Origin: Bacteroidota bacterium
Lineage (GTDB): Bacteria; Bacteroidota; Bacteroidia; Chitinophagales; Chitinophagaceae
Direction: 5' to 3'
Assembly (NCBI GenBank): GCA_023392575.1
Contig: JAEVYV010000005.1
Location: forward strand, 1 to 6,934
DNA length: 6,934 nt
Shown: piece by piece, positions 5,722 through 6,934 of the stretch
Numbering within the stretch: the first letter of the stretch is position 1
Layout of the letters: each line of letters starts with the position of its first letter
The notes under the pieces: generated by a model
The model's input: the letters and a program-made list of their open reading frames with translations, nothing else
Told to the model about the DNA's origin: nothing
Database searches by the model: none
Position numbers and translations under genes: made by a program

Positions 5722-6934
5722 TGAACAAGATCAAATACTATATCATTGCCGCACTGGGCCTGGCTTTATGGCAACCGGCCTTGGCGCAAAAACAAACCCC
5801 ACCGCCCGGGGGGGCCGCCAAGGATTTTAAATTGTCGGAAAAAAAAGTACAAACGCATGCCAATGGTTTAAAAACCATGCTGGTGCATTATGGCGAGCTT
5901 CCGAAAGTAACTGTTAGCCTCATCGTCAAAACCGGTAATGTGCATGAAGGCGCTGGTCAAATTTGGTTGGCCGATCTTACCGGCCGCATGCTTCGGGAGG
6001 GTACGGCCTCGATGAATTTTGCCGCCCTTTCCAAAAAAGCCGCCATGATGGGGGGCAGTCTGAACGTAAGTGTAGGCGCCACCCAAACCACCATTTCCGG
6101 TTCTGTGCTTTCGGAATATGCTGGAGATTTCATCCGGCTTTTGTCCGATCTGGTGATGAATCCTGCCTTCCCGGCCAGTGAGTTGGAACGTTTAAAGGGC
6201 GATTTTAAACGCAGACTGGTTACGCAAAAAGCCGTTCCCCAAGCGCAGGCGCAGGAGGAGTTCTTTGCTGCCCTGTATGGCGATCACCCCTACGGGAAAA
6301 TTTTTCCTACCGAAGAAATGATCAACAGCTATACCGTACAGATGGTAAAGGATTTTTATAACAACAACTTTGGTGCAAAGCGGTCCGTACTCTATGTGGT
6401 GGGCAAGTTTGATGAAAAGGCCGTGAACAGTGCCATTTCTTCTTCCTTAACCAAATGGAAGGCCGGTCCTGCCGTGTCCTATCCCCCCGTCAAACCGGTG
6501 GCGGCAAAAGACACGCTGATTGTGGATCGCAAGGGGGCTCCGCAAACCACGCTCATGGTGGGCCTGCCCGTGATCACGCCGGACAATAAGGACTATGTTC
6601 CCCTGCTGGTGGCCAACTCCCTGCTGGGTGGATCGTTTGGGTCCCGCATTACCAGCAATATCCGGGAAAACAAAGGCTATACCTACTCGCCTTTTAGCTC
6701 CATTACAAACCGGAAAGGAAGCGCTGTTTGGTACGAACAAGCCGACGTAACCAGCGAACACACGGTGGATGCCCTACATGAAATCGAAAGAGAGATCAAA
6801 CGTTTGCAAGCCGAAGCCCCAACAAAAGACGAGCTTCAGGGTATTCAAAACTATGAGGCCGGGATATTTGTGCTGCAAAACTCTACGCCCAGCGGCATTA
6901 TTGGCCAGCTGAACTTTTTAGACCTGTATGGCCT
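5721..6934 (+). CDS. M16 family non-catalytic partner subunit (3' end outside the window)
   Basis: The frame starts at the ATG 5721-5723, sharing one base with the preceding TAA (TAATG), and is open to the window end (404 codons visible). Family members are about 430-480 residues, so little is missing. Residues 1-22 form a signal peptide (MNKIKYY, hydrophobic IIAALGLALW, cleavage after ALA). A Pro/Gly-rich linker follows. The N-terminal M16-like domain covers about 44-185. Where HxxEH should be, the sequence is WLADLTGRMLREGT, so zinc cannot be bound in the usual way. The C-terminal domain begins near FYNNNFGAKRSVLYVVGKF (212-230). It keeps SRITSNIRENKGYTYS, with Arg315 and Tyr322 seven residues apart, the known substrate-binding R/Y pair. 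The protein therefore complements the upstream subunit, which has zinc ligands but no R/Y pair, and probably forms a heterodimeric periplasmic peptidase with it. Confidence 0.95.
   Translation, partial: MNKIKYYIIAALGLALWQPALAQKQTPPPGGAAKDFKLSEKKVQTHANGLKTMLVHYGELPKVTVSLIVKTGNVHEGAGQIWLADLTGRMLREGTASMNFAALSKKAAMMGGSLNVSVGATQTTISGSVLSEYAGDFIRLLSDLVMNPAFPASELERLKGDFKRRLVTQKAVPQAQAQEEFFAALYGDHPYGKIFPTEEMINSYTVQMVKDFYNNNFGAKRSVLYVVGKFDEKAVNSAISSSLTKWKAGPAVSYPPVKPVAAKDTLIVDRKGAPQTTLMVGLPVITPDNKDYVPLLVANSLLGGSFGSRITSNIRENKGYTYSPFSSITNRKGSAVWYEQADVTSEHTVDALHEIEREIKRLQAEAPTKDELQGIQNYEAGIFVLQNSTPSGIIGQLNFLDLYG

Overview
The window looks like ordinary chromosomal DNA from a Bacteroidota bacterium, most likely of the Chitinophagaceae type. 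The signs are a moderate GC content with A/T-rich gaps, almost no Shine-Dalgarno sequences, one good Bacteroidota-type promoter (TTG, 20-nt gap, TAGCTTTG), and a set of envelope proteins typical of that phylum. No mobile element, CRISPR array, tRNA, rRNA or phage gene was seen. The taxonomic placement is inferred from style and not from a marker gene.

Layout. (1) Bases 1-351 hold the 3' end of a plus-strand gene whose product ends in a small beta-sandwich (FxLYD-like) domain. (2) Bases 352-480 are a convergent gap with two hairpins that look like terminators. (3) Bases 481-915 (minus) encode a secreted PepSY-like protein with its own promoter at 955-985. (4) Bases 916-1280 have no credible gene. 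They hold that promoter and a strong minus-strand terminator at 1096-1125 that ends the next transcript. (5) Bases 1281-3128 (minus) encode a 615-residue outer-membrane beta-barrel with a POTRA-like N-terminal region, distantly Omp85-like. (6) Bases 3233-4180 (minus) encode a YihY/BrkB inner-membrane protein, 104 nt upstream of the barrel gene on the same strand. (7) After a divergent gap of about 150 nt, bases 4333-5721 and 5721-6934 (plus, second gene cut by the window end) encode two M16 zinc-peptidase-family proteins whose stop and start codons overlap as TAATG.

How the genes fit together. All complete genes encode exported or membrane proteins. The clearest functional unit is the M16 pair. 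The first protein keeps the zinc site (HLFEH plus a downstream Glu) but lacks the Arg/Tyr substrate-binding pair. The second lacks the zinc site but keeps Arg and Tyr seven residues apart. This is the division of labour known for heterodimeric M16B peptidases, so the two products probably form one periplasmic enzyme. The other genes show no shared pathway. I found no convincing novel system. The points most worth a second look are a Trp where a lipobox Cys would be expected in the first M16 protein, and the divergent Omp85-like barrel with no Arg-Gly in its presumed loop-6 motif.
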